In this document: piece by piece, positions 7,446 to 15,475 of the stretch
How positions within the stretch are numbered: position 1 is the stretch's first letter
Layout of the letters: each line of letters opens with the position of its first letter
From: Chrysochromulina parva
Taxonomy: Eukaryota; Haptophyta; Prymnesiales; Chrysochromulinaceae
Assembly (NCBI GenBank): GCA_002887195.1
Contig: PJAB01000224.1
Location: forward strand, 1-33,345
DNA length: 33,345 nt
Direction: 5' to 3'
Notes under the pieces: generated by a model
Told to the model about the DNA's origin: nothing
Databases searched by the model: none
The model's input: the letters and a program-made list of their open reading frames with translations, nothing else
Translations under genes and position numbers: made by a program

Positions 7446-9731
7446 CGCACCGAGCTGCAGTGCCTGACTGTAGGCGGCCTCCGCCACCGTCGCCTCCCCA
7501 CGCGCCATCGCGAGCTCCGCGTAGATGAGCATCGCGCTGGGCGCCGTCCCGGGCTCCGCGGCGGCCGCCGCCGCGAGCGCGTGTTGAGCGAGGGCCGCGG
7601 CGCCGCGCCGCGCCGCATCGGCGCCCAGCAAGAGCCAGCTGCTCGCACGTTGAGCGCTGCGCTGGGCGCGGCTCACGCCGACGGCGCCGTCGCGAGCACC
7701 GGTCGGCGCCTGTGAGTTCCGAATGAGCATCTTGAGGATCGACCTCCCGCACGAGGCGACCGGTGCTTGCGACGGCGGCGCGGCCGGAGCCGGCAGGGGC
7801 GCGCGGGCGCCCAGTACGGCGCTGGGCAGGCTGGCGCCCATCACGGCGCTAGCCAGGCGCCCATCTTGGCGCGCCTCCGAGGCGAGCAGCGGCGGCAGTG
7901 TGGTACATTCGCGTCCGAGGACGCACCATGCCTCCCAGTCGCACGGGTGGGCATGGACGAGCGCGCAGGCTGCTCGGCGCCGCGCGTGTGCAGTCGCCCG
8001 CACAGCGGCGAGCGCAGCGGCGGCCTCTACTACGACGGCGTCCGCCGGACCTGTGGCGGGCGATGTGCAGTGCTGCATTCCTGTGGCGGTGGCGGCGGCA
8101 TTCCTAATAAGGGAGTCATCTGGGTCGGCGTTCCTAATCAGGGAGTCATCTGGGTCGGCGTTCCTAATCAGGGTGATGACGATGAGCCGCTGAGCCATGG
8201 GCGGCAGCTCTGCACTCGCCTCGAGCACCCCGAGCTGCAGCCAGTGCAGCTCCCTAGACGGGTGCACGCTGGCCGCGCGCGCGCGCCGCAGCAGCCGGGC
8301 CGCCGCCGCGAGCTCGAGCGCCGATCGCCCCACATCTCCCGACGCGAGGTTGAATCTCGCCTCGACCACGTGCGTGCGGGCGCGGCCCTCGAGAGCGGTT
8401 ACGCAGCCGGGACACGCACGCACGGCCGTGGCGTACAGCGCCGCCGCCTCCGTGCACATGCCTTGCGCCTCCTCATCACCACCGTCGCGCCCGTCGTCGC
8501 GTGTGCCCGCCTCGCGCGCCGTGCTGAGCACCATCAAGAGGCTCCCAAGCCGGCAATGGAGGAGCGACCAGGCTGCGTCTGCTATCGGTGGCGGCGCGGC
8601 AGAGGCCGCGAGCAGCGCCTGCGTCTGGCGCGGGTCCGCAGGCCACGCGGTAGTGACGAATCCCAAGCGGAGAGGCGGCGCTGGTGGCGGCGCCGGCGCT
8701 GGCGGTGACGGCTGCTGCGACGGGGCGTTGTGTTGAGCGTCGTCTGCTGCTGGCTGGGCGGCGGGTGACGTGGCAGCGGGTGACGTGGCAGCGGGTGACG
8801 TGGCAGCGGGTGACGTGGCGGCGGGTGACGTGTCAGCGGTCTTGATGGTCATATGTGCCTCGCGTCGTTGGCCGCACAGCCGCAGTAGCTCCCGTAGGCA
8901 CCCGACCGCCGCCGCCGGCCGCCCTTGCAGCTCATACGCCACCGAGAGACCTTCCCAAGCCACCAGCGTTGCGTCCGATGCGTCACCGGGCAGAGCGCTG
9001 TCCCGGGCGTTGCGGAAGCGGGCGGCAGCAGAGCGGATGGTCGCCTGGCGCTCACCATGGCGCTCACGGTCGCGCGGGCCCGCCGTCGGTCGCTCCTCCT
9101 CGGACCCGTCGGTGGCGCGAGCGCACCCTGCCACGGGCATGTTCACACCTGCCAACTCGTGCGCTCCAAGCAGCGCGTCTGCCCATGGCGCCTCACCCGC
9201 TGCCACGCGAGAGAGCAACTCGACGCAGGCCGCTCGGGTCGACGCGGCTGACGTGGCGTCGTCGAGCCAGTCGCGAAGCGCGCGCGCCAATCTGCTCTGC
9301 GGGTATGCCGCGGCAAGGCGCTGCACGAGCGAGGCTGCCGACACGCCTTCGTACTCAGTGCGAAGGAGCTCGACCACCGTCAGCAGCTCAAGGGCTTCGC
9401 ACGACATCATGCATGCGGCCAACGCTGCGTCGGCATCGATTGAGCTCAGCGTACGAACGGCTGCGCGCAACGGTCCGGGGGGGCCTTGTACAGCGGCAAG
9501 CTCGATGAGGCCCTGCAGCGCCGGCGGCTCCAGCGGTCGAAGCCGCATGGCCGAGCGGTAAGCACTTGCCGCCTCCGCGCGGCGGCCGAGCTGCTTGCAG
9601 ATGTGAGCTTCGAGGAGACTGAGGTGGTACGCCGACGGATGGCGCACGGTGAGCCTACGAATCAGCGTGAGGCTCGACTGCAAGTTGCCGTCGGCCACGG
9701 CGCTGCGGCAAGCCTCGAGCACGTCAGCCAT
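6018..9731 (-). CDS. TPR-repeat protein, candidate SKI3/TTC37 subunit of the Ski complex
   Basis: An uninterrupted 1,237-residue protein made of helical TPR-like repeats separated by low-complexity inserts. The N-terminus follows the SKI3/TTC37 pattern: a first helix pair up to SLTLIRRLTVRHPS, then EAASAYRSAMRLRPLEPPAL-QGL, where the human protein has a repeat ending PDQLLAWQGL. Further TPR units include HALAAAAAAEPGTAPSAMLI, GEATVAEAAYSQALQLG, AARLVNRAPWRADGFACLG and VHAHPCDWEAWCVLG. SKI3 scaffolds the SKI2 helicase and SKI8 for cytoplasmic exosome RNA decay. Five minisatellites with periods that are multiples of three sit in the linkers: an AATSP pentapeptide run, an LIRNADPDDS decapeptide repeat, a Gly run, and two more. 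The start at 9731 (MADVLEACRSAVADG) is the first ATG and faces the TBC gene 111 bp away. The gene is certain; the SKI3 assignment is inference from the N-terminus. Confidence 0.75.
6611..6640 (-). repeat. 15-bp repeat x2 in the TPR gene
   Basis: Two perfect copies of gctgcacctccacga (plus strand) with a partial third. They encode the pentapeptide repeat VEVQL on the minus strand and keep the frame. Confidence 0.85.
7162..7206 (-). repeat. 15-bp repeat x3 in the TPR gene
   Basis: Three near-identical copies of gaagcactgggtgac on the plus strand, encoding a Ser/Pro-rich pentapeptide repeat (SSPSA-type) in a linker. A related gtgacgaaac motif recurs at 7231-7266. Confidence 0.85.
7411..7443 (-). 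repeat. (ccg)n run encoding polyglycine in the TPR gene
   Basis: An uninterrupted ccg trinucleotide run of about eleven units, read on the minus strand as a glycine run in a linker between TPR helices. Its length is likely variable between strains. Confidence 0.85.
8101..8173 (-). repeat. 30-bp repeat in the TPR gene (LIRNADPDDS)
   Basis: Two full copies and a partial third of a 30-base unit (ttcctaatcagggagtcatc, then tgggtcggcg). They encode the decapeptide LIRNADPDDS in tandem. The LIRN core also recurs alone near 7715. Confidence 0.9.
8761..8835 (-). repeat. 15-bp repeat x5 in the TPR gene (AATSP)
   Basis: Five copies of gcgggtgacgtggca, the last two with one or two changes. They encode five tandem AATSP-type pentapeptides in a disordered linker. 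Confidence 0.92.
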
Positions 9732-9842
9732 GGGAAAAGGTAAAGCGCCGTACCGGCATCGAAGAAAATGTAGAAAATTGGCGTTCAGGCGGGGAGTCCA
9801 GGGAGGGCCCAGTGCACGCGAAACGTGTGGTGTGAATTCATA
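9732..9842. promoter_or_regulatory. 111-bp shared promoter between TPR and TBC genes
   Basis: Only 111 bases separate the two outward-facing start codons, so both 5' UTRs and promoters must overlap here. An AT-richer core (gaagaaaatgtagaaaattg, 9760-9779) is the only compositional landmark. No TATA box or known element can be assigned with confidence. Confidence 0.6.
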
Positions 9843-10793
9843 ATGAACGCTGGCATGATAGGCGAAGACCCGACTGCCTCGCTGCCGCGCTCGGTATCGT
9901 CATCGCGCGTGGGTGAGGTCGCCGAGGTGCTTGAATCGGAGACGCATGTCGACATGGAGAAGCTGCTGTCGCTGGCTCACCAGGGCGTGCCGGACGAGCT
10001 GCGTGCAGAGGCGTGGAAGTACATGCTTGGCGTGTCGCGGTCCGAGCGCGCAGAGGAGATGTCGCTGCGCAAGAGCATGGAGACCGATTACAAGGAGAAT
10101 GAGAACGCATGGCGCTCGCGGCCGCACGGCGAGCTTGCGCGCGCCGTCAAGGCCGCGGTGTTGCCGCATCGGCAGGCGCTGAGCCATAAGGACGACGCGG
10201 CGATGAGCGTGCAACTGTACGCGCGCCTCGAGTCGCTGCTCTGCTGCTACCTGCACGCGCAGGGCGAGCATGGCGAGGAGCTGCGCGCTGGCACGGTCCA
10301 ACTGCTTTTGCCCTTTGTGCACATCTACTCGTCCGACGTCGACGCGTACTACTGCTTCGCCGAGTTGATGAAGCGCTTGGAGTGGGCTCTCACGTTTGAC
10401 GGCTGTAAGCAGATGACGGTGGCGTTCATGACGCTGCTGCGGCACATGCTCCCCGAGCTCTACTCATTCCTCGAGGAGGAGCAGAGCTGCGGCGGCGCGT
10501 GGCTCGCCTCATGGCTGCAATTCTTCCTCGCGCGTGACCTGCCCCTCCCGTGCCTGCTCCGCCTGTGGGACACGTACTTTGCGTATGACGCGTCGTACGG
10601 GCGCGAGGCGACGCTGCAGCTGCACATCTACGTGTGCCTCGCCATCCTCGAGGCGTGCGACGACGAGATCATGGAGCTCGACGACTCCGACATGCTCTGG
10701 TACCTGACGCACCTGCCCTCGCTCGACATGGGCAAGATCGTGCTGCACGCGCTGAACATCAAGGACGACGTGATTGCGAGCAGCATCTTGTGA
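9843..10793 (+). CDS. TBC-domain protein (Rab-GAP fold), degenerate catalytic fingers
   Basis: A 316-residue protein dominated by a TBC (Tre-2/Bub2/Cdc16) domain, the fold of GTPase-activating proteins for Rab GTPases in membrane traffic. Signs in order are AHQGVPDELRAEAWKYMLG (about residue 50), a middle with SSDVDAYYCFAELMKRLEWA (about 164), ASWLQFFLARDLPLPCLLRL-WDTYF (about 223) and the C-terminal helices LQLHIYVCLAILEACDDEIM. The arginine-finger motif IxxDxxR and the glutamine-finger motif YxQGM are not recognisable where expected: QLYARLESLLCCYLHAQGEH and LRAGTVQLLLPFV occupy those places. Catalytic activity is therefore doubtful, and a binding role is possible. ATG 9843 is the first in frame. 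The stop at 10791-10793 overlaps a perfect-looking donor (gtgagtaagt), so an extra downstream exon cannot be fully excluded. Confidence 0.85.
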   Translation: MNAGMIGEDPTASLPRSVSSSRVGEVAEVLESETHVDMEKLLSLAHQGVPDELRAEAWKYMLGVSRSERAEEMSLRKSMETDYKENENAWRSRPHGELARAVKAAVLPHRQALSHKDDAAMSVQLYARLESLLCCYLHAQGEHGEELRAGTVQLLLPFVHIYSSDVDAYYCFAELMKRLEWALTFDGCKQMTVAFMTLLRHMLPELYSFLEEEQSCGGAWLASWLQFFLARDLPLPCLLRLWDTYFAYDASYGREATLQLHIYVCLAILEACDDEIMELDDSDMLWYLTHLPSLDMGKIVLHALNIKDDVIASSIL

Positions 10794-10940
10794 GTAAGTA
10801 GGAATGCAGCGCGAAAATTGTTTGCGCCCTCCCCACACTCTCGACTTCGTCCTCCAAACTTGATGAAAACATCTGAAAACGCGGACCTTCTTTTTGGCAT
10901 CAAAGGGTAAGCCGACAGGCTGCCGTCAAGTCGTGCTGGC

Positions 10941-13900
10941 ATGTTCAAGTGGGTAAGTCCGCGCTTTTCTGGCGTACGGCACACCACGCCGGCCAAAAAG
11001 TCGGCAGCAAAGGGGCCGCACTTTGGCAATGACGGCGAGCCTTACCTGGAGGGCAAGAAGCTACTCTTTGGCTACTCCCTTAGCGACGAGGTGGAGGCGG
11101 GCATGGTGCCGCTGGCGCTGATGCCGCCGCCGGGGACATTTTCGCCGGTGATGGCGCCCGAGGAGGTGGAGCCTGATGAAGGCGAGCTGCGGCGCCGCTC
11201 GGTCCAGGCTCGCATGGACGCTGCCGGCTACAGCGTGTTGCCTCGCGTGCCCTCGGACGGGGCGGCGGGGCTGATGGCCATAACCGCCGGCCTGGGCATC
11301 GCGCCCATCGCCGCCGCCGCCGCCGCCGCCGCGCAGCTCAGCTTCGCTGCCATCGGCATCTCCGCCGTGCTCGCCGGCGGCGGCACGGCGGCGGCCGTGT
11401 GCAGCCAGGCGCCTGAGCCGTACACGGCCTACAAGAACCGGTTGTCCACGACACCGGCAGCGGAGCTGCTCCCGTACGTGTGCTGCCTGGGCGGCGAGAG
11501 CATCCGCCGGAGGGCGCTGCGCCTGCGCGTGCTGACGCGCACCGCCCACACCCTCGAGCTGCTGATGGGCGTCGCCGCGCTCGGCCTTGCAATCGATCTC
11601 TACATGGCAGTTCCGTTCGGCTTCTCGCGCTATTACCCATTCATCACGGTGGGTGACCCGTCGTACGGCGCGCAGGCGTCGCCCCTCGCCGCCAGCTATG
11701 AGCTGCTCATCGCGCTCGTGTGCCTCGGCTCCTTCCGCCGATGGCTCTCGACGGCGCCTTATGATCGGCTTCGTCAGATGTGGACGGGAGAGGCCTACGG
11801 CCGATTGGCGGACGCGCCGATGACGTACGAAGAGTTTCTCGCGAAGAACCAGCCCAAGCTGGGTCTCGAGGAGAAGCCCTGCCTCGCGCGCGTGGGCGAG
11901 GCCTTCGAGGAGGCCTTCGAAGAGCTCTCCGACATTTTGCTGCGCCGCGTCTTCGGCTCGAAAACCGTCGAGGAGCTCTCCGTCTATCTGGGGCGCCTCC
12001 ACATGTGCTTCGGCCGCTGCCTCGGCGCCACCGGCCGATGGCAACCGATCCCCCCGGAGCTCGCGAACTCGCGCGACCCGCTCTGGAACACGCCGAGCTT
12101 CGTGAGTGACCTGTGGTTCGAATTCGGCGTCAACGTGCGCGCGCAGCCGCTCAAGTGCCTCGTCGCTCTGGCATGCTTCACGCTCGCGGCCGACGCAGTG
12201 CTCGTGTACCGGCACGTGGTGCCCCCTCATTCGATTGAGATCTCTCACGAGCTCTTCGGTTCGGTGATCATCTCGGGCGGCTCGCCGCTCCAGGGCGTCG
12301 ACATGAACCGCCTGTGGCTCTCTACGTACGGCCTCTTTTTCACCTCGTTCCTTGTGCTGCTCTCTACCCACAGAGCCTTTCGGAAGATCGTGCGCCCCCT
12401 CGAGTTCGAGGATTGCGAACGTGCCGAGTCCGAGAGGATAGAGGAGCGCACGGCGAAGCGCACCGCGCGCCAGCACCGCACGCACATGAGCTGGCTGCTG
12501 GCTGCGTCGTATGAGTCGCCCGATGAGTGCCGCCATCTAGTCGGGGAGATCGACGAGGCGATTAAGCAGGCCACGGCCTTCCGGTCGACGCTGCCATTCC
12601 CGAATGAGCCTCCGAAGCTCACGTACTACGACGAGGATCCCGAGTTTGGGTGGAAGCTGCTGCCGCCGCCCGCCGAGGACCTGGCTGCGTACCTGCCGAT
12701 CGAGTTCACGCGCCCGCTCTCGCCCCCCGGGCGCCAGCCTGACTTTGGCTCGCCGCCGCCCTCGCCGCCGCCCTCGCCTCCGTCGGTGATGAAGACCCAT
12801 ACGAAGACAAAGTTCTCGCGGCCCACAAGTCTGGTGCTGCGCCCCTCGTGGTGCCTCGCTTTCGACAAGGCGATCCAGGCCGCTGTCGAAGGCCTCAAGG
12901 CGATCCGCGTGCAGCTCGTCGCGCTCGAGCGCGTCGAGGCGATTGCCAATATGGAGGAGCCCAATGTGGATGAGTTGCAGATCGCCCTCCGTGTCGCGGC
13001 GTCCATCCTCGTGCCAGCGCACGCCCTCGAGCTCGCGACTAGGCCGCGTGGGGCGCCCGACAGCAATCTCGTGACGTTTGTCGCGGAACCGCCCGACATG
13101 GCACCGAGCGTCCTCGAAACCGTTAGCAGCTCGATGGGGAGTGCAATCGCCGGCGCGGGCAGCTGGGTGAGCGGTCTCGGCAGCGCGATTGGCGAGTCCA
13201 TGGGGAAGGGCATAGGCGAGTACGTGGAGAGCCGGAGGCGGGAAGAGGCCGCTCGCGAGCGCATCCTCACGGAAACAGCCAAGGACCTCCTCGAGGTTAG
13301 TGTGGCGGGGCTGCGTCAGGCGCTCGCGGACGCCGAGGGTGTGCTCTCGGCGTCTGAGCTCCTCGGGCACCGTGAGAAGTGCGATCAGGCCGAGAAGGCG
13401 CAAGCAACGCTCAAGGCCGCCATGGAGCTTGTCGAGGGGCACGTACTGCTCATTGACCCGGCGGCGATCAGGGCAGCGGTGGCGGCCTGCAAGGACGCCG
13501 GCATCGACGAGAGGGCGCTCGCTTTTCTGGTCGCCTTCGCGGCGGACGCCGCGGAGGCGCAGACCAACGATCCAGTGATGAGGGCCCTCAAGGCATGCAC
13601 CGCGCCGCCGGACTTGATGCAGATCGACGTGTCCAAGCTGCGCCGTGCCCTGGGCGAGGCCAAGGCCGCGGGCATCCCCGACGCTCTCATCGCGCGCTAT
13701 GAGGCCACGCTGCTCGAGGCTGAACAGCTCCAGGTCGCATCTAGCGGCCCGGATACGAACGCGGCCGCGACGAAGGTGCAAGCCGCCATGCGGGGCAAGT
13801 CGGTACGGTCCGCGCGCGAGAAGAAGGCACCTGCGGCGCTACCTGCGGCACCAGCTGCGGCGGCGGCGCCGAGGAGCAAGCCTGCCGTTACTGGCCAGCG

Positions 13901-14081
13901 CTTTGCCATCGGCTGCGATGTGTACGTGAAACGGAGCAACGGAGAGGAGAGCATCGCCTTTGTGATGGAGTACGATGCGGCGAATAAGGCGTACATGGTG
14001 GAGCTTGAGGCGGCTGGCTCTGGCCAGATCAAGCAGTGCCGAGAAGATATAATGCGAGAGGGGCCATCTGCCGCTGCCTAA
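10941..14081 (+). CDS. Large multi-pass membrane protein with IQ motif and tudor/SH3-like C-terminal module
   Basis: A 1,046-residue protein of no named family. The first half is membrane-associated, with an Ala/Gly-rich hydrophobic stretch (about 108-152) and probable spans near 205-225, 250-268, 402-420 and 455-475. Then follow a Ser/Pro tract (SPPPSPPPSPPS, about 610), a Gly/Ser amphipathic region (GSAIAGAGSWVSGLGSAIGE, about 735) and helical-hairpin repeats (LRQALADAEGVLSASELL; IRAAVAACKDAGIDERALAF; LRRALGEAKAAGIPDALIA). An IQ calmodulin-binding motif (AATKVQAAMRGKSVRSAR) lies near 941. A compact C-terminal beta module (GCDVYVKRSNGEESIAFVME ... QIKQCREDIMRE, about 985-1040) resembles the tudor/SH3-like tails common in algal proteins. 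Ca2+/calmodulin regulation of a membrane scaffold or channel is conceivable but unproven. The last codons lie inside a 35-bp repeat. ATG 10941 is the first in a frame that stays open throughout. Confidence 0.85.
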   Translation: MFKWVSPRFSGVRHTTPAKKSAAKGPHFGNDGEPYLEGKKLLFGYSLSDEVEAGMVPLALMPPPGTFSPVMAPEEVEPDEGELRRRSVQARMDAAGYSVLPRVPSDGAAGLMAITAGLGIAPIAAAAAAAAQLSFAAIGISAVLAGGGTAAAVCSQAPEPYTAYKNRLSTTPAAELLPYVCCLGGESIRRRALRLRVLTRTAHTLELLMGVAALGLAIDLYMAVPFGFSRYYPFITVGDPSYGAQASPLAASYELLIALVCLGSFRRWLSTAPYDRLRQMWTGEAYGRLADAPMTYEEFLAKNQPKLGLEEKPCLARVGEAFEEAFEELSDILLRRVFGSKTVEELSVYLGRLHMCFGRCLGATGRWQPIPPELANSRDPLWNTPSFVSDLWFEFGVNVRAQPLKCLVALACFTLAADAVLVYRHVVPPHSIEISHELFGSVIISGGSPLQGVDMNRLWLSTYGLFFTSFLVLLSTHRAFRKIVRPLEFEDCERAESERIEERTAKRTARQHRTHMSWLLAASYESPDECRHLVGEIDEAIKQATAFRSTLPFPNEPPKLTYYDEDPEFGWKLLPPPAEDLAAYLPIEFTRPLSPPGRQPDFGSPPPSPPPSPPSVMKTHTKTKFSRPTSLVLRPSWCLAFDKAIQAAVEGLKAIRVQLVALERVEAIANMEEPNVDELQIALRVAASILVPAHALELATRPRGAPDSNLVTFVAEPPDMAPSVLETVSSSMGSAIAGAGSWVSGLGSAIGESMGKGIGEYVESRRREEAARERILTETAKDLLEVSVAGLRQALADAEGVLSASELLGHREKCDQAEKAQATLKAAMELVEGHVLLIDPAAIRAAVAACKDAGIDERALAFLVAFAADAAEAQTNDPVMRALKACTAPPDLMQIDVSKLRRALGEAKAAGIPDALIARYEATLLEAEQLQVASSGPDTNAAATKVQAAMRGKSVRSAREKKAPAALPAAPAAAAAPRSKPAVTGQRFAIGCDVYVKRSNGEESIAFVMEYDAANKAYMVELEAAGSGQIKQCREDIMREGPSAAA

Positions 14082-14148
14082 TGCTAATGCCAGAGGGGCC
14101 ATCTGCCGCTGCCTAATTCTAATGCGAGAGGGGCCATCTGCCGCTGCC
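14049..14148 (+). repeat. 35-bp repeat spanning the stop codon of the membrane protein gene
   Basis: Three copies of a unit built on atgcgagaggggccatctgc then cgctgcctaat. The first copy contains the terminal residues MREGPSAAA and the stop codon, and two further copies follow in the 3' flank. Because 35 is not a multiple of three, copy-number change leaves the first stop intact but alters the flank. Confidence 0.88.
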
Positions 14149-15262
14149 GCCGCCGCTGCCGCCGTCTTTGAGGAGGATGCGCTCAAATTGGACGTTCAAG
14201 AGGACGCGCTTAGTTTGGGCGGGAAGAGGACGCTCAGGAGGACGCGCTCGGGAGGACGCGCTCAATTGAGGACACGCTCTCGTGCCGAGGTGGTGAGCGC
14301 CGTGTGTGCGAGGCGCACGGCGCCGCCGACTGGATGGCAAGAGGACGAGCCGCGACGCGTGGTGAGTGTGCTGTGACAGCATAGCGAGCAGGGAGGGCCG
14401 TGCTGCATTCAGGCAGGCTGTGCTCGATGCATGCATAGGACTGCGTGCACCTCAGGCATGGCAGGGCGCACGTTCTGGGGCGTGATGTGGAGATTGATGA
14501 TTCTGCGACTGCATGGCGGCGGGACGTGGGAGAGTTCGTCAGCGCGCGCTGAATCATTCTGGACACGTGCTCTATGCTCGCCGCTGCCCCCGGGGCCCGG
14601 GGTTTGCTCTCGCGCCTATCTGTGTTTGAATCGTAGCTTGAACGGTGTGCATGCTGTGTGCATTGTTGATGTTGTGCCCCCTCCGCTTCGACTCCCGTGG
14701 GGAGTGCCTTGTAACGTTGTAAGAGTTCGTGAAACGTGTGAACAGTGTCATTGTCAATACGAGGGTTTCAGAAAGGGCCTAAAAGGGCCCACCCCATGCG
14801 CGCCAGACCCGGGCCCAGATGATAAGAACAAGGCTCAAGGGGAACGGAAGGGCGAAGGGGAGCGCGCGGCGGCCGGCCCGCGGCCGGGCGAGTGAACGCG
14901 GAGCGCGGCGGCCGGCGCCGCGCTGTCGATGGACGACGCGGGCTTTGGCGCGTGTAATGTGGAGAGCTTCGTATTTTCTCATCGGTCAGCGGCGGCGCCC
15001 CCACCAAGCCCGCAAGCCGATCGGTCGACACCCAGGGCGGAGGGCGCACAGTGCACAGTCACGCACTACAACGGCTTGCAGACGCGCCGTCCGCGTCCCC
15101 GCCGGCAGACCAGTGTTTCTCTTGGCGATTCCTCGCCGCGCGGGCACTCTGGCACAAGGTCCCTCGCTGCACCCGCCGCGCGGCCGTCTGGCAGCCCTCT
15201 CCAGATTGCATGCTGCTCCTCCGTGTTGTAGTATAGAAGGCGTAGCAGTTATGTGGGGACTC
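14082..15262. other. Intergenic/3' flank, repeats, no confident gene
   Basis: About 1.2 kb between the convergent ends of the membrane protein and EF-hand genes. At 14170-14282 there is a degenerate repeat of gaggacgcgctc. A short open frame at 14122-14376 is derived from these repeats. Another at 14929-15231 (MDDAGFGACNVESFVFSH...) is Pro/Arg/Ser-rich without a domain. Neither is supported as a gene. No tRNA or snRNA fold was recognised. Confidence 0.5.
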
Positions 15263-15475
15263 TTACGCCGCGCCCGCGGTAGGCACGGCGATCGGCTCGG
15301 CGGTGATCATGTCTTTCTTCTCCTCCACGATGATTTCCTGAGCACCTTCACGACCAACTCGGCCACCGCCGCCACCGCCGCCTCTGCCGCCTCTGCCGCC
15401 TCTGCCGCCACTTCTGCCGCTGCCTTCTCAGCCGCCACCTTCTCGGGCGCCGCCTTCGCCTCGGCCGCCGCAGCC
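15263..15475 (-). other. Probable displaced C-terminal coding region of the EF-hand gene
   Basis: Downstream of the stop at 15476 the sequence keeps coding character. In the neighbouring frame it continues the Ala/Glu/Lys-rich helix (beginning ESEGKAAEAAAAEAKAAPEK). Past about 15340 the original frame resumes with a plausible tail (IIVEEKKDMITAEPIAVP) and a stop at 15263-15265. Two compensating shifts, near the GGG run at 15498-15500 and near 15338-15345, would reunite the three pieces. Either an undetected intron, real mutations or base-calling errors in homopolymers could explain this. Confidence 0.55.

Noticed and set aside
10789..10810. Splice-donor-like gtgagtaagt overlapping the TBC stop codon
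   Set aside because: The TBC fold is complete before it, and the next gene has its own start; no acceptor gives a sensible extension.
11061..13781. Two long minus-strand open frames (491 and 414 codons)
   Set aside because: Both are antisense to the 1,046-residue membrane protein and rich in Arg/His/Gly, without recognisable motifs.
14122..14376. Open frame after the 35-bp repeats
   Set aside because: It begins in a copied repeat unit and continues through gaggacgcgctc repeats; likely non-coding.
14929..15231. Possible 100-residue protein
   Set aside because: Pro/Arg/Ser-rich without domain or homologue I can recognise; not better than chance in this GC-rich gap.
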